A DNA stretch of 33,941 bases from Perkinsus chesapeaki (Eukaryota; Perkinsozoa; Perkinsida; Perkinsidae), in the NCBI GenBank assembly GCA_013115145.1, contig JAAPAO010000387.1:1-33941 (forward strand). Reading direction: 5' to 3'. The notes beneath the pieces are model-generated. The model was given only the letters and a program-made list of their open reading frames with translations. It made no database searches and was not told where the DNA came from. This document shows positions 11,311 through 22,112 of this stretch, piece after piece. Position 1 is the first letter of the stretch, and each line of letters starts with the position of its first letter. The translations under genes and the position numbers were made by a program.

Positions 11311-13692
11311 ATGGACATGAATCGTCCATTCGTCCCGCCGAGCAAACGGCGAGGACAAGGCAGGAGGAGGGGCGTTTCTGTACAGGAGATAATGACAATA
11401 CACGCCGTTGCTGATGACGGTATTGGAGATCTTATACTCGGGGTAAGCTTTCCTGGCAATGCCCACTCACCCATCGCCCTCAGACTCTATCAGTGCTTCC
11501 TAAAGCTCTCAGGAGAGGCGGTCTAGCCTGCACACCACGGGAGCAAAGGCTCACTCTGGCGATCGACTTGGATATGGTCGCAGTGTGGTCATCGAGTACC
11601 GCCTTAGCTGGCTTGTTGGCGAGCTCTCGGTCAACGGACTCGTCTGCCAACACCGGAATTCACTTGGTGAGAGTCCGAGGATTAAACTCGGAGCACAAAA
11701 TTAGTCTGCGGCTGCGCAGAGGGCTGAAAGATTTTGTGGAGAGGGCAGCCCAGTCTTACGACGTCGGCTTGATCTCGGATACTGCACCGACATGTCTGGT
11801 TCGGGCAGTAGCGAGGGTCATCGACGGCGGGGAAGGACTTTTGAGTTTCATGAGGGGAAGTGATGAGATTGGGATTGCCCAGCGTGTCGATTGCCTCGTA
11901 CCCGTTGATAGGGGGGAGGCGCTGGTGCTAAGCAACCGAAGGTAAGCTTCGAACTCGCATCTCGCCGCTCAATAGGGTATCTGGAATCTATACGTAGGGG
12001 GCTCTCGAATGGAGAGTCTCGATAAAGCCCGAATCCGAAAAACGCAGTTGTTCTAAAATGTTTTGTGATTTTCACAAGAGTGAGCCTGACCGATTTTGGT
12101 CCGATAAGGCTGATGGTTATGTAAAACAAATAAGAGGTTACTCATATGGTATATACTACCGGAGCCTCTCCTTTTCGGCAGAACTCAGTCTCTCCCTCAA
12201 CTCCTTCACTTTTAGGGACATGGCTTCATCATGGAGTGAATTTTCGGTCTCTCGTTGGCGTTATCCCATAAACTCTCACACGCTGGTGGCCTCTCAGGTG
12301 CCTTTGTCCACCAGAGGCGGTCCTGATAGAAACTGAACCCTTCGACTTAACGGCATTGGATGATGAGAGGTTTATACGGCGATTGCTGCACACCTCCAGC
12401 GGGAGCAAGATTAGGCAGCTGGTCAGGCAGCGCGATCCGGACGAGGGCGTGCTGATGGAACTGTGGAGGAATTGCTTCGAACGGATACAATATCTACGAG
12501 CTGGTCTTTGCCCTCAGTACCAGTTGTCGGCTGCGAAGGCCAAGTTGGAGGTCCAGAGGACGGTTCTAGCAGGATGTGTTATATGCCTAGGTAGGTGGCA
12601 TGCGAAAGGTCTTTGAAATGCTGGTAATATGCACCTGCAACATAATACAGTACCCGTCATCTAAAGACGGTTGAACTTTCAACGGGCCTCATACATTCAT
12701 TCTTTAGAGTTTTCACTTGAAATTTCAAATTTGTAGGTTTTAACATATGGTGAGTGTATTATGTTAAAACCTACAAATGTTGCCCGTTGAAAGTTCAACC
12801 GTCTTTAGATGACGGGTACTGTACTTATAGTGGGTCTGTTGGAATGCCAATGGTTATACTTTACACTTTCGGTCGCATTGTGAATGTCAGTGTGCAGCCA
12901 TGTGTGGGCGGTACACTCTGTATAGATGTGATGTGGTATTCCAACTGCGTGTTCGATAATTAAGTGGGTTGGTAAACTTACATAGGAAATGGCTGATGTA
13001 AACTGTTCAGTCCAAACTCGAGGTCTCCCCAACGATCGTCTTTCCGGTCGAAAGATATCCGATGAGGTGTGTGTTGCCAGGTCCCAAATGGCCGAGGGAT
13101 TCCCGGAGAGCCATGCGACGGAGGCTAGGAGAATTCGGTGCGATTGTGTACATAAACCCAATGAAGGCACAGTGGGAGCATGTAACCCACATTTTGTGTT
13201 GGAAAAGGGAACCTGATCAGAAAGTAAGCTTTCAGGGGCGTCGCAATGCGCAGTGGTATTCTTAGTGGCGCTCGCTGGTTGGTTTGCCGGACGGCGTGTG
13301 GACGTCTAATAGGATCTTCACGGTACATCGGGCCTGGGCAGTTCGAGTGTTTACTATGTGGACAAGGCCATTCGAAGGAACCTTCAGTGTGAGCTGGGAG
13401 GCTTGGTGGAAGTGTCTTGTTAGGGAGCTGCTAATGGTGATGAAGTTCAGTTCTTTGATTACTGTTGTGAAATTGATGTGCATACGGTATTTTGAAAGGC
13501 AGGTTGAGTAATTGACACAATGTCATGCGGAGATTGTTGTAGAAGTCTTGTTGGAATCTGCCTTACTCGCTCACTAACAGCACTTCCTTGCAGGTTGATC
13601 GTGTTAAAAGTACCGTTGATGGGGAGGAGTGGTATGAGGAATCTCATTGGGCGATTGGCCATGCGACCTCCTCCGCAGAAGCACTCAATTGA
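11311..13692 (+). CDS. FCP1-like RNA polymerase II CTD phosphatase with BRCT domain, 6 exons
   Basis: Resembles FCP1/CTDP1, which dephosphorylates the RNA polymerase II C-terminal tail in the nucleus. Exons: 11311-11442, 11484-11941, 12298-12590, 13081-13223, 13266-13418, 13594-13692; phases agree and give 425 aa. The phosphatase part has LTLAIDLDMVAVWSS (DxDx(T/V) motif I), HLVRVRG, then SLRLRRGLKDFVERAAQSYD and LISDTAPTCLVRAVARVIDG, matching the 'KLRPGLREFL...YTxGTRxYAxxVAxxID' core. Where FCP1 has VIVDDR, this protein reads LVLSNR, so the conserved Asp pair appears lost. The BRCT domain begins TVLAGCVICLG, continues RRRLGEFGAIVY and EHVTHILCW, and ends VSWEAWWKCL. The join into the last exon and the 13224-13265 intron are less certain. 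Intron 12591-13080 carries a MITE. Confidence 0.75.
12646..12823. mobile_element. Nested inverted-repeat MITE (Tc1/mariner-like ends) inside an intron
   Basis: The outer arms are perfect inverted copies of 42 bp: 12646-12687 and 12782-12823, each outermost at TA then CAGTACCCGTCATC. An inner pair of 19-bp arms (12729-12747 and 12760-12778, core TTGTAGGTTTTAACATA) is separated by 12 bases. On the right the inner and outer arms are almost contiguous, whereas on the left they are separated by 41 extra bases, as if one hairpin of about 62 bp had gained an insertion in one arm. TA at both ends fits a TA target duplication of a Tc1/mariner-type element. The whole lies in the intron between exons 3 and 4 of the FCP1-like gene. 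It has no coding capacity. Confidence 0.85.
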
Positions 13693-13998
13693 ACCCTGGT
13701 GAGCGGCCAATCCGAGGCTCCCCCGTGACCTGACTGTGATGATGATGAAGACTAGGTCCCACCGTGCTTTGTATCGTAACACTGTGTATCTTGTATAGTA
13801 TACCTCAGTATTTCCAGAGTGACTTTGTGATTCATATACTTTGTGTTAAGTTGTAATTAAGAGTAGTTTCGAACCGATCGGGCATCTTGTGGCATCAAAT
13901 GCTATAACGCTACCGGCAGAATCCTGGGACTGCGCGGGGGGAGCAGCGTTGGAACTGCTACAGACAAGTTAGAGGAGGTATTGCACTATTCCTCATTA
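13693..13998. other. Short intergenic region
   Basis: About 300 bp between the stop of the FCP1-like gene and the start of the oxygenase gene, both on the + strand. I see no gene, repeat or recognisable promoter element. Confidence 0.5.
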
Positions 13999-16900
13999 AT
14001 GCCTAACTCTCCGCCAACACCCCAACCATTGAGCAGCGCGGAGATAGCCGAAGCCGCGCCACGATATTCCAGAGGGTGGCGTAATGCCAAAGGAACCCAA
14101 TTGGATATGTGGATTGAGAAGGTCGTGGGAGAGATCCCTAAAGATCTCCGAGGTCAGCAATGTCTCCTCACTGCGGTACCAGAGATGCAGCTTAAAAGAG
14201 TTTGGACTCAATGTGTGTTAGAGTCAATACTATTGAGTACCAGATAACAGCGCCGGTTCAGAAAGCTGACCGTCTCTGAACGCGTGAGTCATCTGTATGT
14301 GCATGGATGGGTTGCTAGAATTGATAGTAGCGGGTATCGTATCTTCGGATCTCCGCTGATGATGATATCTTAAGATATCACGCGGGCTTTGGAGGACTTG
14401 CGTTCCAGCTTGGACGAAGTTTTCAAGGCGGAGATCTCGGTTCAAGATATTTGGCAGTAATTTTGGTCAGGCACGTTCATCCGCAACGGCCCAGGTGTGC
14501 ACGAAGTTTACGGTGAAGAGCTGAAGCACCCCATTGATGGTGATGGGCTTGTAGTGGCTTTGGCATTTGTCAATGGCAAAGCGCATTTGAGGAGCAGGTA
14601 AGATGGCACATGGTAGCTCAATTTAGGTAGATATCTTTCTTTCGATTACGCTGCCCCCACTGCGGTTGGTACGCTAGCGGCGGCTTCGTAGCGGAGGGCG
14701 AGATTCTGGTCATCTTCTACATAACTCAGTTGTATGCCGCGATTGGAAGCAGTTTCATCATCAGTGAGCGTTCACGACTACCTCTGTCTAAAAATGGCAC
14801 TGGCATGATCCGCTTCTCTGCTACCCTCCCATGTTCAGAGACGACCTCTTGGCTTTGGCCGGGTTCCGCATGGAATAGGGAAATGGCATTTTCCTATTCT
14901 CGTCTGAACTTTCTTGAATTCACTTTATGCCGAAGATAGCGTCTTAATATATCTAACGATGTGAGGTTGCATCAGTCATTTACAATGGAGATAGTCTTTC
15001 TGTTCACCGACGCACGATTTCCATCGACTCGATGGAAATCGTGCAACTGCTCGATGGCATCGAGCAGTTGCTTTAGATTCGTATATACATTTTCCCACCA
15101 AGCTGAGCAGGCGGCAGGCCGGATGCTGTATCCTGGCCAGATGGGCTCGGTGCCAAAGAATCCAAGGCTCCCCGTCAGGTGAGATTTCTCGGCTCTCAGC
15201 GAGTAATGGTTATCAGATGGAGAGACCCAAGCCATACCAACGTGCTTTGTTGGGGCGGACGAGTTCTTTCATTTCACGAGTAAGCGGGCAATGGTCACTG
15301 TCATGGCTTTCAGAACTTACACCCTCACTGCCAACTGTCGGCAGTTCTGAAACACCTCTGAATATACCATTAAAATTCTATTATCAAACACTCCCCTGGT
15401 TGGTGGTAAACTATGGCTCCAGCTTGGATGAAAAGTTATGGAACAACACATACTTCTACTGGCTCCAGTCGTATGGCGTTTTAGCAACTCTTCCTCTTAT
15501 TAAGATACGCCCTCCCTCACAGACTTTGCCCCCAAACGCTCGAAACTCTGAAACAAAAAGAGGACTTACAGGGCTCACAGGTGGTGAGCATTCTCACTGA
15601 TTTGCCATTTGAGCGCTCATTTAGACTCTACGGCGAACGTGCGCGCATTTCCGGGTGGACGGGCATGCCAAGCGGCTTGTCACCGTTTCATTTGAGTCCA
15701 AGTCATGCCAAGTGCAATTTAATGAGTATGACAATAATTGGAATCATCACAGTGGAGTCACGCATCGAGTACCGAGCTTGACTTATGTAAGCGGGCTGCT
15801 GCCCTGGCATTGGCCAGGATTCGTTGGTTTCTTACTACAAGGCGATGTTGGTACAGTGGCAATATCTCATCCAGGTCAGAAAGTGTCGGATGGGGAGTGA
15901 GTCCCGAGGGTTATGTCGAGATTCGTTTATAGGTTTTACCAGAGGTTGCATGACTTGCGGTTGCCACGCGCTCATTTCCTCGTCTCTGGAAGAGCTCTTA
16001 GTCACTTGGGGCGGATTCCTGTGACGACGTCGAACACTGTTTTTGACTCGCGCGATGCACGGATTGGCAGCATCCCTTCTTCGTTCCACTCCAAACGTGG
16101 CCTCGTTCATAATTCAGCTCCACTGTACCTCCCTGTCTACTCTCACTATAATGTGACTTACACGCTGCAAGTTCAACTTGAGTCATTTAACATTCCGCAT
16201 TGCACTCGATGCACCGTCCGATTTACCGTCCAAGTCGCCCGCAAGCGTTGGGCTCTTCAAGGAGTATCACAGGGCGGTACCCGACCTTAGGTTCACGATT
16301 TCCTTTTAACACCGGATTACTATGTAGTTCACATGACACCATTCGTGTCGCTGGAAGACTTCAAGTACACCAATAAGGCTCCTGGATTGCTGATGAGGTT
16401 GGTCCAGTGTCCCGAATTGCCATTATTTCAATTGGATTGCTTCCGTGGTAGCATGGTGTCTCAGTACCACTGTCGGGGTCCTAATATGACACTTACCAAA
16501 AGAAAATTTGCGTCTGATGTGAGTTCACATCGGCTTCATAGGGCGGTATATCTACGTTGAAGAGGGAGAACAGCGCATAGGGCTTTAATGGCTCCTCAGC
16601 TGGAGCTAACTCATCCAGATATCCTGTGCGTAGATTCCATCCGGGGCTACCAAGCAGGCTGGTAGTGATCCCCCGTAATAGCGGAACCGGAGAACCGGTA
16701 AGATTTGCGGACATCTCAGAATATAAGTGGCTATATTAGGTTCGCCAGTTTGACATCCAACCATGTCACATTTATCACTTTGCCCATTGCAACCAGAAGC
16801 GGTGCTTCCACAACAGTGACGAGGTGACCCTCGAGATTTCTGCGTTATGTCTACCGGAGGAATTCACCATGGAGTTCAAAGACAAGCTCTTCCTCTCTAA

Positions 16901-18192
16901 CTCTAACGACGCTCCAGGTGGAGTTCCACGCTACGCTCAGCCGAACGTGATCATGGTATCTGAAATGCACGACCGAATTTATGACAAGTTGCTCAGCTTT
17001 TTGACATAGGGAGTCCAGCATGGGTGACTCTCGCCCTTACCTATCTTTGCAATGCCCTCTACTATGTCCCTGTATCATATTAAAGTGGCTGCTCCCCTCA
17101 ATAGCTCTACAATTGTCCGTTCATATTAGGCCATGGGCGCTCCATGATTCGGTCATGTTTTCCGGTCACTCTTTGGTGCGCTGTATAGTACTCCGACTCT
17201 CCATTGAGAGCAGGCTTATTCTCGTGACAGGTCAAATGTACAGCTTCACCTTGTCTTTCTTCCGAAGCGATACTTCAACTAAAGTCCATAGCGTCGGAGA
17301 CGGCGGAATCAGGCGACTCGGAGGCTCGATGTGCGGAGAGTTCCCGACTGTCCATCCCTGGTCACACGTTACACCAGGTAATCGCACAGGATGTAGCGCT
17401 CCGACGTTTCGCTGTAAACAAAGTGTTATATAAAGAGGTTCTATTAACAGTAGGCCTCCAGTGAAAATCACTAACAGAGAAAATTGAATCAAGTGAAGGG
17501 TAAAATTAACAACACAACGAAGTAAATTTTTCTGGAGAATTCGGGCTTTAATGAAACCCGAACTGCAGTACAGTAAAGCATAAGGCTGCTTTGCGCTTCA
17601 CTGTACTGATAATCAATACACGAATGCCCCACTACTCCTCCTCCATGCTTCATGGTGATTCATGCTCAGCCTCGAATCGGTTCATCTACGTGATGGGGAA
17701 CGTGAGCAAGAGGCTGCCTTTCAACTCTATTATTAAGATCGACCGTCAGTCTCCGGTAGACGACCATCACAAGTCTGTCTTCGCAAGCAGCTTTAGGAAG
17801 TACCTATAAGCGTCTGGACCAGTCCTCCCGGCTGCACTGTTGGTGAGCCGGTGTTCTGTCCCAAACTGGAATGCAAAGGCCAAGTGCCGCGCACGACCGT
17901 CGAAGAGGAAAACGGGTATCTGGCGGTAGGTTCCGGGTTCAATCCCCAGTCTCGGCATTTTATTGCCAGGTTCAAGTATACGACTCGGCCCGACATTCTA
18001 CTTACTTTGTGCTCCTAGAAGCGGCCGACCCATCCAAGGGCCCGGTATGCGAAGTGAGCCACATTACCACAGTCAACCTGCCGGCTAGTCTCTGTATGTC
18101 AGTTACATACCGACACTTTCATCACTAACGGATTCCATGGCTCTTGGTCTGATGAGCTTTTGGGCTTGGGGGAACCTCATGGAAAGCTTTGA
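13999..18192 (+). CDS. Carotenoid/apocarotenoid cleavage oxygenase (CCD/RPE65 family), 14 exons
   Basis: Non-haem iron enzyme that cleaves conjugated double bases of the carbon chain of carotenoids, apocarotenoids or stilbenes. Exons: 13999-14152, 14471-14597, 15077-15178, 15345-15405 (weak), 15485-15583, 15625-15786, 16291-16463, 16619-16697, 16740-16917, 17231-17377, 17670-17772, 17811-17925, 17970-18053, 18103-18192; 557 aa, usual for the family. Landmarks in order: VVGEIPKDLRGTFIRNGPG, HPIDGDGLVVALAF, AEQAAGRMLYPGQMGSVPKN, PHRLCPQTLETL, CAHFRVDGHAKRLV, TYVHDFLLTPDYYV, LPSRLVVIPR, IYHFAH, CGEFPTVHP, CTVGEPVFCPK, NGYLAVQVYDSARHSTYF, NGFHGSWSDEL. The four iron-ligand histidines (AHFRVD, VHDF, YHFAH, GFHGSW) are all present, so the enzyme should be active. 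Its substrate is unknown. The C-terminus ends HGKL, only a weak likeness to a peroxisomal signal. Exon 4 and the exon 7/8 edges are the least certain. Confidence 0.9.
14363..14380. repeat. Perfect 18-bp palindrome in oxygenase intron 1
   Basis: TGATATCTTAAGATATCA reads the same on both strands with no loop base. It lies in the intron at 14153-14470. Confidence 0.8.
15012..15071. repeat. Tandem double hairpin next to a 3' splice site
   Basis: Two perfect hairpins with one-base loops overlap by two bases. The first has 16-bp arms, 15012-15027 and 15029-15044, around C15028 (arm GCACGATTTCCATCGA). The second has 14-bp arms, 15043-15056 and 15058-15071, around G15057 (arm GCAACTGCTCGATG). The oxygenase exon 3 starts at 15077, so the double hairpin ends five bases before the splice junction, where a branch site and pyrimidine tract are expected. 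Confidence 0.9.
17540..17608. repeat. Pair of imperfect hairpins in an oxygenase intron
   Basis: A 23-base quasi-palindrome at 17540-17562 centres on one base (A17551), with two mismatched pairs, C/A and T/G. It is followed by an inverted repeat with 9-bp arms, CAGTACAGT (17566-17574) and ACTGTACTG (17600-17608). Both are inside the intron 17378-17669. Confidence 0.6.
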
Positions 18193-18328
18193 TTTTCATA
18201 TTGCTAATCTTCATTTGTTTTGACGTCACTTCGGTCTTTCGTTCACAATCGAAGAAGATCGATAAATTATGCAATTTTCCTTCGCCTTTCTGATTGATAC
18301 ACTTTTAGTAAGTTACAAAGTTTTTTTA
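18193..18328. other. Short gap before the ATPase gene
   Basis: Only about 140 bp separate the oxygenase stop from the ATPase start codon on the same strand. The gap is AT-rich with a T-run at 18321-18327. No element could be defined. Confidence 0.4.
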
Positions 18329-21300
18329 ATGTCGAGATGGCTGCTTCGAACACGCTGGCTTCGGCAGCAAGCGAATCCGCGGTTCTCTGCATCTACGGCA
18401 GTTATACCGCGAACTGAGAAGAAGGCAGCTGGTGCCTTCCAGTGGCCTTTCATTCATAGAAAATCGATAACCAATGGAATACAGAAAGCCATCCTGGGAA
18501 CGAAGGGTAGCTGCAGATAGGGACGCATTTAGGCTCGAAAGGATGCGCTTTCTTGGGATGGTCGGCAAACAGTACTGATGTGGAGATTCGATGTCTGATG
18601 TGTTCTCAAAGACATTACTTGTAGCGTTCCTCCATCACTCTTTGGCAGCAGCTATCACCGTGTACTTTGAATAATATAAAGTCAGTGAAATATCCAGTAC
18701 TTTAAGTTAGTAGATGAAATGAACACCTAAATGAAATCGCCGGTGGCCAGAACTGAATAGTTAGCTTTGCTTTTTCAATGACTCGAGTATTAATATTAAT
18801 AGCCGAATTCGAGTCTTTTTTGGATCGATCAATAACAGTTATGTGATTGCTGGTATCCGTGCAACCTTCGGTGATCCAAAAGCCGGAGTTCCAGTTTTTT
18901 TGCAACTCTTTGTGTTAACTGACCGCTCGTGACTCACAGGAATCTTCCCAGCGTAATTAATAGTGTAACTCACTAGTAACATTGTGTGCCTTCAGGTTCA
19001 CCGGATGCCTCTATTACCTGGGTGGTTGGCCCTCGAGGTTGCGGCAAGACCACAGCAATCATGTCAACACCTGTGCAGGCCTCACAAGCTGTCGCACTTC
19101 AATTCGATTTTCTCAGTACTGAAGAGTAAGTCTACGCCGTTTAACGATCGATCGTGCACTGTCTCATTTGCCTGTACTGTAATACTGCCGAGCACTTCTG
19201 TCACGCTTGCAACCTTCGTTTATGCACGCAGTGTTGGTATATCTGTCTTCCTCAGTTAGCCCCTCAATTTCCCCATTTATATAGTAGACACATTCTCTAG
19301 TAGTGCGGAGAGTTTCCAACTGTCCATCCCAGTCTCATGTCCCTCCACTAATAGTGGAATGTAAAAATCGACTGGAATTTTATACAATTTTCGGGGAAAC
19401 TATCTTTCCTTGTATGCTTACTGCCGCTTTAGAACACAGACCACCAACTTGGTGTCACTAAAGGGTTGGTGAGGGCACGAACTGATCAGTATTATTGCAC
19501 TCGGTCGTTGGCATGCAAACGAAATTAACTAATACTTTGGGAGAGTGTGGCCTGGCAGCTCGGGCTTCGCTCAATAAAGTGAGACTCGACTCTGAGCTGG
19601 CTGGCTGTCTCAGGCAGAATCTCGACGAGCTGGGCACTGGTATGGAACAATCACTGCGCAAACAGATCCTTAGAGCATGGTTCAAAGAATGGACGATACC
19701 AGGGGTTTACCAGGGCATCTGTGACTTTTACCAGGAGTACCTCGGATGCGAGTTCGACCAAGTAAGGCGGAAGTAGTGCTTGCTGTGATCTATACTCTTC
19801 AAGGTCCTTCCCGAGTATCTAGCATCTTCGCATCTTTCCCAGCTGGTACGACATAACGTGACTGGATACAAACTGTGGGCTCTCACGGTCCAACACGGGG
19901 GAGATAATTCGGACGATGGCGCCCTGGAACTCAGTATGTCCTAAACCTAAAATGGTCATTGTTATCAACTTGCTTTACCTACACAGTCTCCCTGTGTCTG
20001 CCGTTGAGCCATACGGTTCTATCGAGTCATTGTATATTATGTAAACCTATGGGGTTCTTGTATCGCATTGGCTGCTGAGCGTCTTAACGGTGATGTCTTA
20101 TGAGGCTCCTTCCACCCTCAGGCTCTAAAATCCTTATGTACTACCTCAAGACCAACAACATACCAAACAGGACGTCTATTCCCATAAAACTGCTTTTATA
20201 CTTGTCCGCTCAGAAGTTGAAGAAGGATCAAAAGCTGGCTTTGTGTCTGTAAGTCCATTAGTATCTGCCTAATTGCAAGTTGATTGGCGACTTATCAAGC
20301 CCGATAAGCGGCTGCCTATGTCATCTAACGTCCCCCGACATGTATCTCCATGACCTTCTCTAGGTTCCATGTTGACGTTGCTGACAGGAGTCCAAGCCTG
20401 TCTACCAAAGCCGGGCATCCCGATGCCACAGTAGGTTGTCGGTACAACTGTGGACAAGATAGATATCCTGGCTGCTCTCAGGTGAACCTTCTTCCGCAGC
20501 TTATGAACTGCACCAGTGATATTGGGGCTAATCTTATACTAGAATGTGATGACAATATTACACAGATTTCAATGATAGATCCCGATCGGCATGGCATCGT
20601 CGAGCTTTCTGATTTCACTATGGGATCTGTATGTTAAGTGTCGATTCATCCGACAGACTCTCTTGTAGGTTCGACACGTGTTTGTGCCGAGCCTGCTATC
20701 TGACCGCCCGACAGCTACTGCAGAAGGTAGGTCATGGGCGCAAGAAAACCCGGTCTCGAATCGGTGTAAATTCGTCAAGCATCGGACAATGTATTGAGTT
20801 CCATTTTTATCGTTCTGTCATCGGTAGGTAGAGTGGGCGATGATCAGCGAGACGACGCAGGACATTTCGACGCGCTTTGGAGTCTTTTTGGCGGCCACCC
20901 GGCGACGCTCCGGAAATTAAGCGAGTAACAGTTGCTCGAAAACTGGGTTTGGGTTTTTCAACAATGGTTCAGGTACTTCGACGAAGCCACTAAGATCGAT
21001 AAAGCTGAGCGGACCAAGAAGGAAATGGAGATGCGTGAAAATATCAAACGCGGGAAAAAGCGAGACATAGTTTCGCCTCATGTGTTTGAAGGCACTATAC
21101 GGAAGAACGATGCTTTAAGGTACGGGGCACTGATACATCCTGCGTAGTAGTGTTACTATGAAAGTGTATCAAGAATGAAGACAGGTTCGATTCACTACGG
21201 TATGCCTCCGTATATCGAAATCTGCTCCAGCGGAAATGTCCAAACCTGCCAGGAAAATTTAGTATTTACTTCTCTTAGCCATTACTAGCGCATCCTTACA

Positions 21301-22112
21301 GGAAGTACTCAATTGGACTTATTCTTTATATAATAATAACGTAAATAGTGCGTACTAGAAATAGGAGGAACCTCCACTTTACTGCCCCTGAAGTTCACCT
21401 TTTGCTGTAGGAATTGTGCCACCGTTCTCATGAGTACGGACCCAAGCGCGCCGTTGCGGGCTGATCTTGCGATATTTGACGAACAGATTGCCGAGTTGAT
21501 GAACAGTCGACCTCTGCAAAATATTCGGCGAGGCCTGGCGGATCTCAGCTCAGGAGCAATGTGCCCAGTAAGGAAAATCTGATGTATATATATAGCAGCT
21601 CACTCTTGCAGGTTGAGTACAAAGTTGTTGTTCTCGAGAGCGTCAGATACATTGTCAAACGATGCATGAAGGAGGGCGGGATTGTGGTCCCTGCTGGCCT
21701 TTCACGTGAGCATACAGATCGGAGGCTTCCTGTGTGTCTACTAGCTCCAGAATGAAGAGAGGCTTGTTGTACCATGAGCCTTATTACAAGTAGAGAGAGA
21801 AGTGGCCTACATAGTAGCCATGATACAGGAAATGCCAGGGAAAATGATAAAGAAATACGAAATAGATATGAGAGCTCCCGTGTCACGGCGTGTTTGGTCT
21901 GCTCCGGAATCATTGTAGTCTTGTTTGCCTTGCTCTCAGTTGCCGACATACGTCATCCGGTTGTTGTCGGTATGCTGCATGCCAATCTCCTATCATGTAA
22001 ATGGAAGCCAGTTCCTCGAATACAAATTGCAAATGTTCTGACTGCACGCCTGCTCATCGATTGGGCCGACTCGGAGTTCGATGCCATGAACGCAGTGGAC
22101 AAAGCCAAGTAA
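18329..22112 (+). CDS. Mitochondrial P-loop (STAND-like AAA+) ATPase, about 12 exons
   Basis: Predicted mitochondrial nucleotide-dependent switch protein of unknown partner. The N-terminus MSRWLLRTRWLRQQANPRF is Arg-rich, lacks acidic residues and looks like a mitochondrial presequence. Exon 2 holds a Walker A motif, WVVGPRGCGKTTAI. Later exons contain GANLILECDD (possible Walker B), then VRHVFVPSLLSD and LWSLFGGHPATLRKLSE, the 'GGHP..L..L' sensor-like block of STAND ATPases; the C-terminal part has HPVVVGMLHANLLS. Exons: 18329-18506, 18996 to about 19115-19125, about 19490-19761, 19804-19933, 20122-20248, 20364-20628, 20669-20726, 20828-20924, 20973-21119, 21411-21567, 21612-21705, 21940-22112. 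All phases agree except between exons 2 and 3, where a small exon may be missing (19126-19489). It is neighboured by the oxygenase gene on the same strand; no functional link is evident. Confidence 0.75.

Noticed and set aside
15913-16290. 125-codon + strand open frame
   Set aside because: It falls entirely in the oxygenase intron 15787-16290; the exons on either side join in phase (TY to VHDF) without it.
17926-17969. tRNA-like T-arm word (GGGTTCAATCCCC)
   Set aside because: It lies wholly inside a 44-nt oxygenase intron, and no matching acceptor or anticodon arm can be drawn upstream.
18984-19259. 91-codon frame overlapping the P-loop exon in another frame
   Set aside because: It is a shadow: the adjacent frame carries the Walker A motif with flanking splice sites.
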